A DNA stretch of 64,000 bases, from the NCBI GenBank assembly GCA_022414725.1, contig CM039462.1:33285828-33349827 (forward strand). The letters are read 5' to 3'. The notes under the pieces were generated by a model. That model had not been told where the DNA came from and searched no databases. It saw only the letters and a list, made by a program, of their open reading frames with translations. The position numbers and the translations under genes are program-made. The DNA comes from Microglena sp. YARC (taxonomy: Eukaryota; Chlorophyta; Chlorophyceae; Chlamydomonadales; Chlamydomonadaceae). Positions 27,076 through 37,218 of this stretch are shown here, piece after piece. Each line of letters starts with the position of its first letter. Positions within the stretch are counted from its first letter, which is position 1.

Positions 27076-28479
27076 CATTCCATCCATTGTACGTCAACGA
27101 AGCGAGTCCTTCCAGCGGCGATATGTCGTCCACGTCGGTTTTCGAAATGTAGAGGTGAACCAACGAAGTGAGTCCTGCCAGCGGTGATATGTCGTCCACG
27201 TCGGTTTTCGAAATGTCCAGGTGCACCAATGAAGTGAGTCCTGCCAGTGGTGATATGTCTTCCACGTCGGTGCCCTTCATGTTTAGGTGAATCAACGAAG
27301 CGAGTCCTGCCAGTGGTGATATGTCTTCCACGTCGGTGCCCTTCATGTCCAGGTGAATCAACAAAGCGAGTCCTGCCAGTGGTGATATGTCTTTCACACG
27401 TGTGCCCTTCATGTTCAGGTGAATCAACGAAGCGAGTCCTGCAGCGGCGATATGTCGAGCACCTTGCTCCGGCGACAAGACGAAATGGAGCCGGACATCG
27501 GTACTCGGTCTTCGACCACACATGTGTACGCCATGTTCAGATGAACCAACGAAGTGAGGCCGGACAGTACTGATATAGAGGGTACACGTGTGCCCTCCAT
27601 GTTCAGGTGAAGCAACGCAGTGATACCGGACACCGGTGAGATGTCTTCGAGCTTGTATTTGAGATGCGAAATGTCGAGGTGAATCAACGAATTGAGGGCG
27701 GACAGAGATGATAGGTATTCCACTTCGGTGCCCTCCATGTTGAGGTGAATCAACGAAGTGAGTCCTGCCAGCGGTGATAGGTCCTGTTCGCCCACCCGTG
27801 TGTACGCCATGTTCAGATGAACCAACTCGGTGAGTCCGGAAAGCGTTGATATGTCTTCTAGTCTGTTTCCGATATGCGAAATGTTGAGGTGAACCAACGC
27901 ATTGAGTCCTGAAATCGATGATAATGGGTGTTCGTCCACGTACGTGAGGTGCGAAATATCTAGGTGAATCAACGAAGTGAGACCGGACAGCGATGATATG
28001 TCGGTCACAAGTGTGTGCGAAATGTCTAGGTGCGTCAACGAAGTGAGTCCGGAAAGCGGTGATAATAGGTCTTCGTCCACGTAGGTGTGCGCCATGTTCA
28101 GGTGCGTCAACGAAGTGAGTCCGTACAGTGGCGATATGTCGGTCACGTAGGTGTTCGATATGTCCAGGTGAACCAACGAAGTGAGGCCGGACAGCGGCGA
28201 TATGTCTTGGATCTTGTCTTCGATAGCCGACATTGATTGGTAGGGTACGTCTTTCCCCCGATTGATACCGATTTTCAACTCTTTGAGCCTGCAAATGCGT
28301 GATAATGCGTATTCCAAACTGTTATAATGTCTTAAGTGGATCCTTGTGACACACCGGGGTGCGGCGCATCTCCACTGTTTGCAAACGAGAGGCACTTGTT
28401 TGAGGTGGGATTCGTTCGAAATCGCATTGGCTATAATGATCTCCAATACATCTTCATTGATTTCGTCAAAGGAACTCAT
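27068..28479 (-). CDS. F-box plus leucine-rich-repeat protein, frame break
   Basis: Start chosen at ATG 28479 (MSSFDEINEDVLEIIIANA), equal to the start of the paralogue at 51240-52247, with the promoter-like motif 49 bases upstream. Residues 1-40 are F-box-like (LVCKQWRCAAPRC). Then follow about 17 repeats of 22-24 residues, DISPLSGLTSLVHLDISNT, of the SD22-like bacterial/viral LRR type. One C is missing near 27441 (CCTGCAGCGG for CCTGCCAGCGG), which splits the gene into two frames. Likely role: substrate-binding part of an SCF-type ubiquitin ligase (inference). Confidence 0.8.
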
Positions 28480-28527
28480 TTGTTTGTGAAGTGTGCTGTG
28501 CTGATGGTTGTTTATACTGAAGAATGG

Positions 28528-28539
28528 TTGTTTACACTT
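28528..28539 (-). promoter_or_regulatory. candidate promoter motif GTGTAAACAA
   Basis: Minus-strand AAGTGTAAACAA, 49 bases upstream of the F-box/LRR start codon; the paralogue has the same motif at 33 bases. Confidence 0.45.
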
Positions 28540-28619
28540 CATTCGAGGACGATAATCCGCCACCGCATCCGTGTGTCATTAATGGACGGACGGTGTGGAT
28601 GCGACAGTTTGTACGTGTA

Positions 28620-28880
28620 CAGTCAGAGACAGAATTTGTGGGACACCCTTAACGGTGACCCTTGAACCTAATTGATTGGGTAGGTCAGCTAAAGGTTTTG
28701 TATCAAGGTCCCAATCCTTCGTGTCCTTCATCCCGTATTTCAGCATTTAAGCTGGCCCAGAGAATAACAATTGTAAGCTGCTAACTGACCAGGTGGGTTT
28801 TTTATTGCACTCACATTTCCTTATACCCATAATCAACTTTTCAAAATAAAAGGTGTCCCACAATCAAATGTCCCTAGCTG
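28620..28880. mobile_element. 261-bp deletion copy of the 536-bp element
   Basis: Has both tips (CAGTCAGAGACAGAATTTG and, inverted, CAGCTAGGGACATTTG) and TA at 28618-28619 and 28881-28882. The nuclease remnant has been deleted. Bases 28890-28940 after it belong to the GCAGCTGAATTCC repeat family. Confidence 0.8.
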
Positions 28881-28954
28881 TATGATGACTTGACAGGTTT
28901 CTGCAACTAAATTCTCCTGACCCACTCCGCGAGGGCAGAGATCCCCCCTATCGA

Positions 28955-30571
28955 TTACACCATCCCTCTCAAAGTTTTTCGTTTAATCAGGTGACGTTCC
29001 AGGTCCGTCTCTTGCTGTAGGAGAAGGACCAGGTCCGTGTCCGTCTCTTCTCTTAGGTGACGTTCCAGGTCCATTCCCGTGGCCGGGATGGCCGCAGAGA
29101 CGTGCTCTTCGACGAACATAGCCAAGGCGTCGTCGTTCGCGTTCAAGTACATCGCACTGGTCTTCTTTAACGAATCGGGCATATCGAACTTGTACTCGTA
29201 TACAAACGCGTGTAGAAGGGTGCGTAGGAACTCCATGCGCATCGCTCCGTCGTCTGCCTTGAATGCCTCTACAAGCCCTGCGTCTCGTGGGAAGAGGAAT
29301 TTTGCGGCGTCCGCCTCATCCGCGTCCACAAACCTACTGATGTAGTCGAGTTTTCGTATCCGTCGTTGGACTCCCTTGTCAGAACCGTCGACCATCGGCG
29401 GGGCGTTGCACATGATGTGTATATTGTGTTGCGGGCGGAAGTGTACGATGTCGGTGGAGTGCAAGAGGCGGTGGGTGATGCCTTCCCCACCGGTCTTGTG
29501 TTGCGAGCGGATGAAGCTTACGATGTCGCTGGAGTGAAATGCACCGGTGGTGATGGCTTCCCCACCGGTCGTCATATCCTTGAGGACTCCGGAATTTAAG
29601 ACTTCGTCGTGGTTTGGCTCTGTGCAATACATAATGCGGACCCCCTTCCACGTCGCAAACTCTGGCATCGGGCGACCTGGATCGTTGCGTTGCTTGCTTG
29701 TCAGCATTTCCACGCCGAATTTTCGGATGTAGTCGCCCAATGCGATCTCCATGACTTCGAAGAACTTGGTCTTCCCGTTAGAGGCGGACGCGTTGGCGCC
29801 GGCGTGTATGTGAAAGAGCTCTTGTCCGCTGTCTCCGTACAGCTGTCTAGCAAATGTGTGGATGAGGTATTCTCGTTGGTATATATCTGGGTGCATCGTG
29901 TCCCAGTATTTCCTCACGCGGTCTGCTGATTCCGCGCACACTGCGCCATTGTAATCGAATCCCACGGACATGGAGACCATGTCCTCCGGATGCCCTTGAC
30001 GGAAGACGCCGTTTTTGAGGTCCCACACGCCGTTGTTGAACCCTAAGAGGTTTGGGTCGGCGTCGAGTTTCTTCATGAAGTCCGGGTCGTAAAAGTACTC
30101 GAGCATCTCTTGCAGTACGTTATTCTTGAAGGTCGCGTCCTGGAGTCGCGCGGTTATGTGCGCTAGCCGGTCGGCGTCGAGTTTCTTAATAAATTCCGGT
30201 TCGTAAAAGCACTCGAGCATCTCTTGCAGTACGTTATTCTTGAAGGTCGCGTCCTGGAGGCGCGTGGTGATGTGCGCTAGGTCGGCGGAGTCGTCCTTTG
30301 TGCTCTCATCGTTTCTCTGCATGTCGTAATCGCTTTGGGACGCTCTCTCCCTGTTCATAGCGATAATGAAGTGCTCTAGAACAACGGTGGACAGCTCGTG
30401 CTTGACGTGGATCGCGTCGACGTCCGTCTTCCATCGCCCGTCGAATACGTACCATAATAGCTTTCCGTTCGTGCTCTTGGCGGCAGCGATGCGGTTTCCA
30501 ATTATTTTTTTCGCGATGCGCGCGATCTCGTTATGACTCCCGTTGCACGCGAGGATCATTTGTATGACCAT
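28955..30571 (-). CDS. D5-like SF3 helicase, copy 1, rearranged
   Basis: 538 residues. An N-terminal D5-type domain (NPNLLGFNNGVWDLKNG near 173) leads to an SF3 ATPase: Walker A ASNGKT at 263-268, Walker B VRIMYCTEPN at 311-320, motif C MCNAPP at 387-392 and arginines at 403-404. Residues 98-134 and 136-172 are a tandem duplication, and 334-359/360-383 another. The C-terminal domain is replaced by low-complexity DLERHL repeats, unlike copy 2, which ends in a FKGYKLV tail. The family unwinds viral DNA at replication; this version may be impaired. Confidence 0.8.
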   Translation of the reverse strand: MVIQMILACNGSHNEIARIAKKIIGNRIAAAKSTNGKLLWYVFDGRWKTDVDAIHVKHELSTVVLEHFIIAMNRERASQSDYDMQRNDESTKDDSADLAHITTRLQDATFKNNVLQEMLECFYEPEFIKKLDADRLAHITARLQDATFKNNVLQEMLEYFYDPDFMKKLDADPNLLGFNNGVWDLKNGVFRQGHPEDMVSMSVGFDYNGAVCAESADRVRKYWDTMHPDIYQREYLIHTFARQLYGDSGQELFHIHAGANASASNGKTKFFEVMEIALGDYIRKFGVEMLTSKQRNDPGRPMPEFATWKGVRIMYCTEPNHDEVLNSGVLKDMTTGGEAITTGAFHSSDIVSFIRSQHKTGGEGITHRLLHSTDIVHFRPQHNIHIMCNAPPMVDGSDKGVQRRIRKLDYISRFVDADEADAAKFLFPRDAGLVEAFKADDGAMRMEFLRTLLHAFVYEYKFDMPDSLKKTSAMYLNANDDALAMFVEEHVSAAIPATGMDLERHLREETDTDLVLLLQQETDLERHLIKRKTLRGMV

Positions 30572-30959
30572 GACTTTTAATAAAGCTAAGAAATTGGAAA
30601 AGTTATAATAAACTCAGTTCCAACAGTTCTCTTCTACAGTCGGCGGAACAGTAAAATGAAACATATATCAGATGGAAATAAATGTACGACATCGCCTTTA
30701 TAAAATTGGCGTTAAGAATGGTCGCTGACTTGGGAGCGGAATTGTGATTCCATGGTGCTTATGTCTCAAGCTAGCTAGTCTTTCCGGAGGCTCTAAATCC
30801 TGATTAGAAATTTAAAAAAATCGGCCGGGAGACTGTACATGGACATCTCTTGTCACGAAAGGGCAGCTGCGGCGTGAGGTCAGTGCTCAGAAGACGAAGT
30901 TTCACGAGCTCGAGCATACGGCAGACACTCTCAGGGCACAGGAGGTAGTTCCTCTCCTC
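30572..30959. repeat. solo transposase-side end and truncated 166-bp MITE
   Basis: Bases 30632-30735 are the transposase-side end (CAGTCGGCGGAACAGTAAAA onward). Bases about 30738-30832 match the 166-bp MITE (CTCAAGCTAGC...AAATCGGCCGGGAG) without its left arm or right tip. The rest shows no gene. Confidence 0.7.
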
Positions 30960-31709
30960 CTAAGTTCTCTTTCCCTTGACCTGCACCCGCTTGTTCACGC
31001 TCACCATATCCAGACCCACGGCGTTCAGGATCATCTTCACAGCCTTGGACACCTTTCGCAGGTCCCACCCGTCGCGAACGCCGCACGATGCATGGCTGAA
31101 CAGCCTAGCGGTGTTGTTCACATCATGTTGTAGCCGCAGAACATCTGTGTTCCCTTGAGCTTTTCGTCGAACACCGTCATCAGATTTGGGATGATGGTCG
31201 TAGTGTCGAATGGGGAAGAAGCAGCTCAGGGCACATAATAGATATTCCTTCTCTCGCTCATTCTCGCGTTCCTTCTCTCGCTCAACAACGGCAAAGCTGG
31301 GGGGGTCTGGAGGCACGTCCTCGGTGCCGCAATCAAGGCTGTCGTATTCTGAGACAGACTTGATAGACATGTCGACGCCACCTGTCCCCACGTACTGTAA
31401 TACGACATCGGCCATCTCCTGAAAGACGGCACCTGAATCACCTGCGTCAAGTTGGTAGTACTCGTACCCAACGTCGCGACGGGGCTTGACTCTAGGGTCT
31501 CCTCGAAGGTACCGGATCAGGACAGTCTCAGACTCCACACAAGCAAGCGGATTAAGTACGTGGATTTCGAAGATCATCTTTGAGTTCTTCGGGTACTGAG
31601 AAAGTCGCTTACCAAAGGGCTTCGACGTCCAGCCAACCTTGACGACGATCTCATTTTTCTGAATGAACTTGTTCTCAACCAACGCGTACACGACCAACTT
31701 GTGCACCAT
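30960..31709 (-). CDS. GIY-YIG-like (T5orf172/MUG113-type) protein
   Basis: A 249-residue protein. Residues 1-100 fit the T5orf172-like GIY-YIG pattern: strand LVVYALV, then VVKVGWTSKPFGKRLSQYP, a helix ESETVLIRYLR, and GYEYYQL. The middle has a charged run (EREKERENEREKE). Residues 150-249 contain basic helical segments, possibly a DNA-binding tail. Such proteins in giant viruses are presumed nucleases. The Fanzor transposon end starts 10 bases upstream of the ATG, so expression may be altered. Confidence 0.55.
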   Translation of the reverse strand: MVHKLVVYALVENKFIQKNEIVVKVGWTSKPFGKRLSQYPKNSKMIFEIHVLNPLACVESETVLIRYLRGDPRVKPRRDVGYEYYQLDAGDSGAVFQEMADVVLQYVGTGGVDMSIKSVSEYDSLDCGTEDVPPDPPSFAVVEREKERENEREKEYLLCALSCFFPIRHYDHHPKSDDGVRRKAQGNTDVLRLQHDVNNTARLFSHASCGVRDGWDLRKVSKAVKMILNAVGLDMVSVNKRVQVKGKRT

Positions 31710-31719
31710 GATCTCTGTA

Positions 31720-34478
31720 CACTCGACGGAATACTAAAATGAAACCGGAGTGTACGGTACACCTTGCGGTGTAACCTAATGTTGTCGCGACCACCGGAGG
31801 GGGACCGAGTGGTGTCTACAACAATACGAGTTTTTATTCATCAACAACAACAGAGCTGCTGTGGGCAAATGGAAGAGGTCGTCCTAGACCCATCAATTCC
31901 ATGCAGTGCAGCCTTGCGATTGTGAGAGCAGAAGAGCGATCCCGGTCCGAGTAAATGCATGTTTCTGGAGAGAATCGCAGTCCTCGTACCTCTGGGTACC
32001 GCTCGATCGATTTTTGAGAATCGACAAGGGAAGTGGCGAAGCCACCCCTCCTGTGCTTCTCTTGTGCGCCTTTACGTTTATTGTACAACCTTACCCCTAA
32101 GTGGTCGCAATCAGCGACCTTTGGCATCGTTTTCGATTTAGTGTGACCAAAACGTTCACCACCCAACCTAAGATTCACGTCTGCTGAACAAACACTTGGG
32201 ATCTTGTAAAACACGTTCTTTTTCTTTACCCGTCTCCCACGACATAAGAGTCGTTTTGAACTCATCTGTCACAGAAACGTCCTCTTTGAAAATTCTTTTA
32301 CACGATGCGAACATGGCCCCAGTGGGAACTGCAACTTCTCCAGGTCCAGTAGGCTTCAGTTTCGTGATGGCAGATCCGTAGGCCACGCAAACCTTCATAC
32401 CAGGAAGTTCTTTCATCATGCACCGCTTGATACCCGCCCAGAAAGAGTCTTTGACCTTTCGTTTTCCGATGTAACGCTGCAAGTTGTCACGGGATTCTCG
32501 GCGTCGCAAAGCCAATCTCCACCACTCGTCAGAAAACTTAGCGTAATTTGACAAGTACGCGGAGATCTTATCCGTCCTCGATGTACTCAAAGCTGCTCCA
32601 TTTTCACGCAGAGACTCCCACATAGGAATCATGTCAGCAAAACGCAGTTCCTTCTGCCTTGTCTGCTTCTTGATACCCGACTTGTGGTAAAATGCACCAC
32701 GTGTCAGCTTCCATGTCTTATTTTTATCGTCTGCCAAATACGTTACCGTAGCGATGTTGCTCCGTCCTGGGTCCACACCCAGGACGACAATACCCATATC
32801 GGGCAATATCGTTTTAAGTGAGCCGTCGTATTTTTCTGCGATCTTGATACCTTCTTCTTTACGAGGCTTCTTACAGGTCTTCTTCAAATCTGAGACAAGG
32901 ACCTGTACTGTCTTGCTGTACTGCATGCTCAAAGAGACTCCGTCAGTACAGATGCTGCAGTCGAAAACCCACCCATTCTTGACAGGTGGTTTTCTGAAGA
33001 AGGAACCTGCGACTGTTTTTCGGGCGTTCACAAGCGTGTCATACAAACCCTTTGCATGTCTGTACTCGTCAGTAGCCTTGATATCCTTAACATCATCATC
33101 GTACTGCTTCAGGACCGACTTGTATGCATCCCATTCACCAGGACCACATGATTTTTTCTTCTTCTGTGCAGGCCTCTGGGGCAACATGAAGCTTTCGGGA
33201 TTCTTTACATGTTCCCACTTGGAAAGCTCAACGATGTTCTGGTCATTGGGGAACATGTGCCTGAACAGGTTCACGAGGGTCTTCAGGTCAAGGCGAACAT
33301 GCACCCGTTGGACATTGAAGATGGGCATCAATCGGATACGACGTGCATCCATATCCTCCAACCGTGTCTGTATCCAATAATTAAACCGGACCATGGTCGG
33401 AAAGTCCATGTCTTTGCCATAGTTATCATAAACTCGACTTCCATCTGGAACACTCAGCATCTCCCTAACTTCATTGACGTACTCTTGAACAGACTCTGGC
33501 CATCCCTCCATGTTTTGGACTTCTTGCTGAATAGCCTGCATCACGTCGTATCCCCGAATGATCTTCGATGTGTCCAGCGTCTTCGGGGCATTTAATTTAT
33601 TTAAAGTGGTGGAAGTGAGTCTGGCCAGACGTGGTATCAAAGGAACCCATGCGTTGTTTGACACGACAGTGCTCAATGTGTGACCTGCATAGTTCAATAC
33701 CTGATCGAAATAGATCGGATAAGACTTGATGTAGTCAGCGTCGTCATTACCAATTACATCGCCGATGGAGTCCTTCACAGCTTCGTACGATATCTTGCTT
33801 TCCTCATCAGGGAAGATTCCGTCTACCCCGATACGGAGCCAATCCTTCCAGTAGGTATCTTTCATGTTGTACAGGTCTGGAATATCCAGACCTTTCTCTA
33901 ATAGACTCGTGATGTGGAAAGTCAGCACAAGACTGGACCGCCGTAACATGCGGCTCACCACATTGACGAGCTGGTCCACATGCTCCCTAAACTTACCGAA
34001 TTCTTCATCGTCAAGACTCATTGCCTTCTTCAGGGCGCATTTCACGACACACATCTTTTCCACCGTCTTGTATTCTGGAGGGGGTCTGGCGATGAGACCA
34101 TTGTCTTCGCATAAACGGACAATATCGTCCTTCTTGTCCTTTGATGAGTATGCTACTTCGGCCAATTTTAGTAGCTCCTTCAATTTAGCGACTGTCGGAG
34201 GTTTCGTTGCCATCTTACATAATTTATACATCACAGAACTCTTTATACAAACATCACATACGTGTTCCATACGTGGTCAAAACAACCCATAATGATTTTA
34301 TCAGTGAGGTTGCTGAATGCTAAGGAAATCATATCAGACACGTGCGTCTTTGTATCGATTCATTCATTCGTAAACACAGAAGTTTTGAACACACACAAGT
34401 CAGCGACCATTCTTAACGCCAATTTTCTATCGTACATTTCCATCTGATATATGTTTCATTTTACTGTTCCGCCAACTG
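31720..34478 (-). mobile_element. 2.76-kb Fanzor transposon, transposase deleted
   Basis: Ends CACTCGACGGAATACTAAAA (31720) and ...CCGCCAACTG (34478), with TA flanks at 31718-31719 and 34479-34480. It carries Fanzor, but the transposase gene is reduced to its last about 30 codons and about 110 bases of its start (34262-34478). It would need transposase in trans, for example from 20139-21047. The hairpin lies at 31758-31773. Confidence 0.9.
31834..34270 (-). pseudogene. Fanzor nuclease, one frame break near the C terminus
   Basis: The frame 34270-32168 encodes 700 residues: an N-terminal SAP-like helical part (TVAKLKELLKLAEV), a long recognition region, RuvC-I with Asp500 in VVLGVDPGRSNIATV, and YGSAITKLKPTGPGEVAVP (Glu645). 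One extra A near 32207 ends it early. The C-terminal 143 codons continue in another frame and hold RuvC-III-like YSDRDRSSALTIARL. An internal ATG (codon 20) is an alternative start. Aside from this break the gene is whole, so it is the best-kept copy of this type. Family role: RNA-guided DNA cutting that promotes element retention. Confidence 0.87.
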
Positions 34479-34503
34479 TAGAGCTGCTCCTGTACAATTC
34501 GTT

Positions 34504-34776
34504 GTGAAGAAAGGATCTGTGAAGAAGAAGGACTTCGTTGCATTTATTGAATCATTGAGTTTGTTCAATAATTCAGTAGCAATAATGGACAATGCCAGTA
34601 TCCATAAGAAATTGGTCCTCAGTCACCCCGTCAATATTTGTTACACACATCCTTACAGTCCAGAATTCAATGCTATTGAGCTATGCTTCGCTAAGGTGAA
34701 GAGAGACTTTCGTCGTTTGAACTACATACCGAATGAAACAAAGACGCACGTGTCTGATATGATTTCCTTAGCATAA
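34504..34776 (+). pseudogene. DDE transposase fragment, opposite orientation
   Basis: About 91 codons from the catalytic core: [12 protein letters not shown] (second Asp) and [11 protein letters not shown] (Glu), ending before the C terminus. It lies head-on to the neighbouring element and comes from a separate event or an inversion. No first Asp, so inactive. Confidence 0.85.
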
Positions 34777-34869
34777 ACAGCAAAAGATTAATATCATTGA
34801 ATGGATAAAGCAAAAATGGGGGAAAAATGTGGATAAACTGTTGACGTGTATGCTATCACGACATCTGTG

Positions 34870-35691
34870 CTACTTTGGTGATGTACCCTCCGAAAGTTTC
34901 CTACTTTTTTTTTCATTTTCTGCGAGATGAAAGAAATCGATATTTTTACCTAGAATCGCGAAAACGATCTTCTTGAAGCACCCTTCTACCTGTTCGATCT
35001 CGGCAAACATTATCTCGGCAACGTGTTTAGGTGGACACCCGAACGCCCCGCATCCCCAAGCTCCTAATACGATGCTGTCATGTCCGTACTTGTGAGCTAC
35101 ACTCAATACGAGTCTCACCTTTTCGCGAAACAATTGACTGTCTTTCTCTGAGAACCTGTTGTCCACCAGCTGTGGCATGGAAATGCACGGACATGCCAAG
35201 AAGGATGCCGATTTAGAAAACTTCAGGAACTCGAATCCGTCTCTCTCGCACTCCCTGATGATGTCGACGTCGAACGATACAACGGCTTCCCTTTCTCCGA
35301 TCGGGTAAAACGACCTCGAGAGATGACGATGGTAGTTCGTCCTCCGGAACAACGACTCTTCCTGCATCCCACCTCCACAAGACACGCACCCCCCAGGATT
35401 ATGTATGTCCGCCATGTTCAAGACGAGCGGGTGCATACCTTGCTCTATAAGGTCTAGGGTCGCATCTAATGTGTCCATGTCTATGACACGGATATCGGTC
35501 CGCATCGTATATTTCGTGCGATCAAACTCGAAGGAAGGATCGTACGAAACTTTCAAAGAAGCACGAGGAGGGACATGATCCTCGAATATCCGAATGTTTT
35601 CGTGCCACACACGTACTCTCCGTTTAAAATCCTCCATACCTGTTTGTAAGAAAGATCTTCTTATACGAACTATTCGGCCGTGTTCACTCAT
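34870..35691 (-). CDS. PARG-like macrodomain protein (TIGR02452/DUF2263 type)
   Basis: A 273-residue protein with the signature of microbial poly(ADP-ribose) glycohydrolase: NPGG at 98-101, GGGMQEESL at 106-114 (catalytic Glu111/Glu112) and a C-terminal LGAWGCGAFGCPP near 210-222. The enzyme would remove ADP-ribose polymers, an antiviral and DNA-damage mark in eukaryotes. Length and motif spacing fit a complete enzyme. The tail after residue 255 is Lys-rich. No neighbour suggests an operon. Good candidate for host-response control (inference). Confidence 0.85.
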   Translation of the reverse strand: MSEHGRIVRIRRSFLQTGMEDFKRRVRVWHENIRIFEDHVPPRASLKVSYDPSFEFDRTKYTMRTDIRVIDMDTLDATLDLIEQGMHPLVLNMADIHNPGGCVSCGGGMQEESLFRRTNYHRHLSRSFYPIGEREAVVSFDVDIIRECERDGFEFLKFSKSASFLACPCISMPQLVDNRFSEKDSQLFREKVRLVLSVAHKYGHDSIVLGAWGCGAFGCPPKHVAEIMFAEIEQVEGCFKKIVFAILGKNIDFFHLAENEKKSRKLSEGTSPK

Positions 35692-35802
35692 ATCAGTATC
35701 AGGGGGTGGTGGGGTTTTCGATGAACTTATCGGCGAAACGCGAGAGGTCGGTCGCTCTGTGACTCGACTCGACAGGTGCCGCCTTGATGCGGTAGTGGGT
35801 GT

Positions 35803-35894
35803 GTCCCACTTTATTTGAGAACAACTGTAACAACATTACAATTTTATGGTGTAAATGGAATAATAGATCTTTCAGTGAGAACAACTGTAACAAC
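35803..35894. repeat. two solo transposon tips before the SET gene
   Basis: GTGTCCCACTTTATTTGAGA then ACAACTG (35803-35828), and a second GAGAACAACTGTAACAACAT copy at 35878-35897. The second one touches the SET start codon, so the leader of that gene is transposon-derived. Confidence 0.6.
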
Positions 35895-36626
35895 ATGCGA
35901 GAACACGTTCGCCCATTTTCATTTGAGCGCGTAGCATTCAGCGATACAGGAAAGATACCATCCTATATACGCATCAGTAAATCCAAAATACCCGGAGCAG
36001 GGAGGGGCCTCTTTGCTATCCGTTCGCTACCCACTGGAACACCACTCACAGAGTACCCAGGACCTGTCATCAACGAATCGAATGTGTCCTCGCGTACACG
36101 ATCGGGAAAGCGAAAAAGTAAACGTGTACATGCGTACGCATTTGAGATCGCGTGCACCCCAAACGTTCTCACGCTCCAACCAGACCCATTCGATCTGAGC
36201 AAGGGAGTGGCACATATCGCAAACGATGCCATCCATCCAGAAGTGACGGGATTCTCAAACAACTGCGAATTCATACAGAAGAAGAAGGGGGAGACGGAAG
36301 AAGTATACCTATGCACCTCAAGGAAAGTGAAGCGGGGAGAAGAATTGTTCGTGGACTACTTGATGCCATACTGGATTAACGGAAAGCATCCGCACTCTGC
36401 AATGTCCAAATGGCTGAAAAAGGCCCGCAGAATTCAATACACATTGAAAGCCATGGGTGTGCGTCTCGAGCAATACATGGGAGGCGATGAATACGAAATA
36501 GTAGACCCTGACCTACGCGTATTCTGTGGAGAATGCGAACCTACAAAGATAAGAGTGATCAAATGCTGTCCTTCAGAATCCATGTACACATGCTCAGAAT
36601 GCAAGAATTGCATCATTTACATGTAA
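35895..36626 (+). CDS. SET-domain protein (putative lysine methyltransferase)
   Basis: 243 residues from ATG 35895; an upstream ATG at 35799 lies in repeat DNA. It has SKIPGAGRGLFA (29-41), the SET substrate strand; GVAHIANDA and SNNCEF (104-126) in place of the usual NHSCxPN; and KRGEELFVDY (146-155). The C-terminal FCGECEP...CCPSE...CSECKNC (about 205-240) is a Cys cluster like a post-SET zinc site. Small viral SET proteins methylate histones or viral proteins using S-adenosylmethionine. The NHS motif is altered (IAN), so activity is uncertain. Confidence 0.8.
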   Translation: MREHVRPFSFERVAFSDTGKIPSYIRISKSKIPGAGRGLFAIRSLPTGTPLTEYPGPVINESNVSSRTRSGKRKSKRVHAYAFEIACTPNVLTLQPDPFDLSKGVAHIANDAIHPEVTGFSNNCEFIQKKKGETEEVYLCTSRKVKRGEELFVDYLMPYWINGKHPHSAMSKWLKKARRIQYTLKAMGVRLEQYMGGDEYEIVDPDLRVFCGECEPTKIRVIKCCPSESMYTCSECKNCIIYM

Positions 36627-36712
36627 AAATGAATTGTCCATGCTTTTCGTGTCCTCTACCCATTTCGTGTAAAGAGACCCTGTCGTACCAGTATGTATAT
36701 TCGGATTTTCTC

Positions 36713-37171
36713 ATGGAGACGTCGGTGGTCCTCGTCCCGGGCCGTCGCTACCGCATCCGTATCCACCCGAACCTGATGTCCGGCTTCTCGCCCGAGGTCC
36801 TCCACCACCCGCTGCTCTGGGACAGGGTCATGCGGTACGAGGGCATCGACGACGCGTTCCCCGGCAAGTCCTGTGGCAAGTCCTGTGGCAAGTCCTGTGG
36901 CAAGTCCTGTGGCAAGTCCTGCGGCAACACGAGCCGCATCTTCACCGACGGCTTGGATACCCTGTCATTCGTGGGAGTCGACCCCCACTGCGTCGACTAC
37001 CAGGCGGTCATGGCGGTGATCTGTGCCTGCCAGAACGAATCCACGGATCACGGGACGACGCTGCACGTCTTCGAACGCAAGCCGGGCGACGGGACGCGTC
37101 AGCTGGAGGTGGTTGCAGAGATGTCCGACGAGGAAGCTGACTCAGCCGACCCTGGGCACGATAATGAATGA
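36713..37171 (+). CDS. hypothetical GC-rich protein with GKSC repeats
   Basis: About 152 residues from ATG 36713 (METSVVLVPGRRYRIRIHP). Residues 47-68 are five GKSC repeats encoded by a 12-base unit GGCAAGTCCTGT. The flanks form strands and an acidic tail (SDEEADSADP). GC is clearly higher than in its neighbours, pointing to a different origin. Start could also be ATG 36629. Function unknown. Confidence 0.6.
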   Translation: METSVVLVPGRRYRIRIHPNLMSGFSPEVLHHPLLWDRVMRYEGIDDAFPGKSCGKSCGKSCGKSCGKSCGNTSRIFTDGLDTLSFVGVDPHCVDYQAVMAVICACQNESTDHGTTLHVFERKPGDGTRQLEVVAEMSDEEADSADPGHDNE

Positions 37172-37218
37172 ATGAATGGATCAAGGGAACGCGCACCTTC
37201 ACAGACAATGTTTCGACA

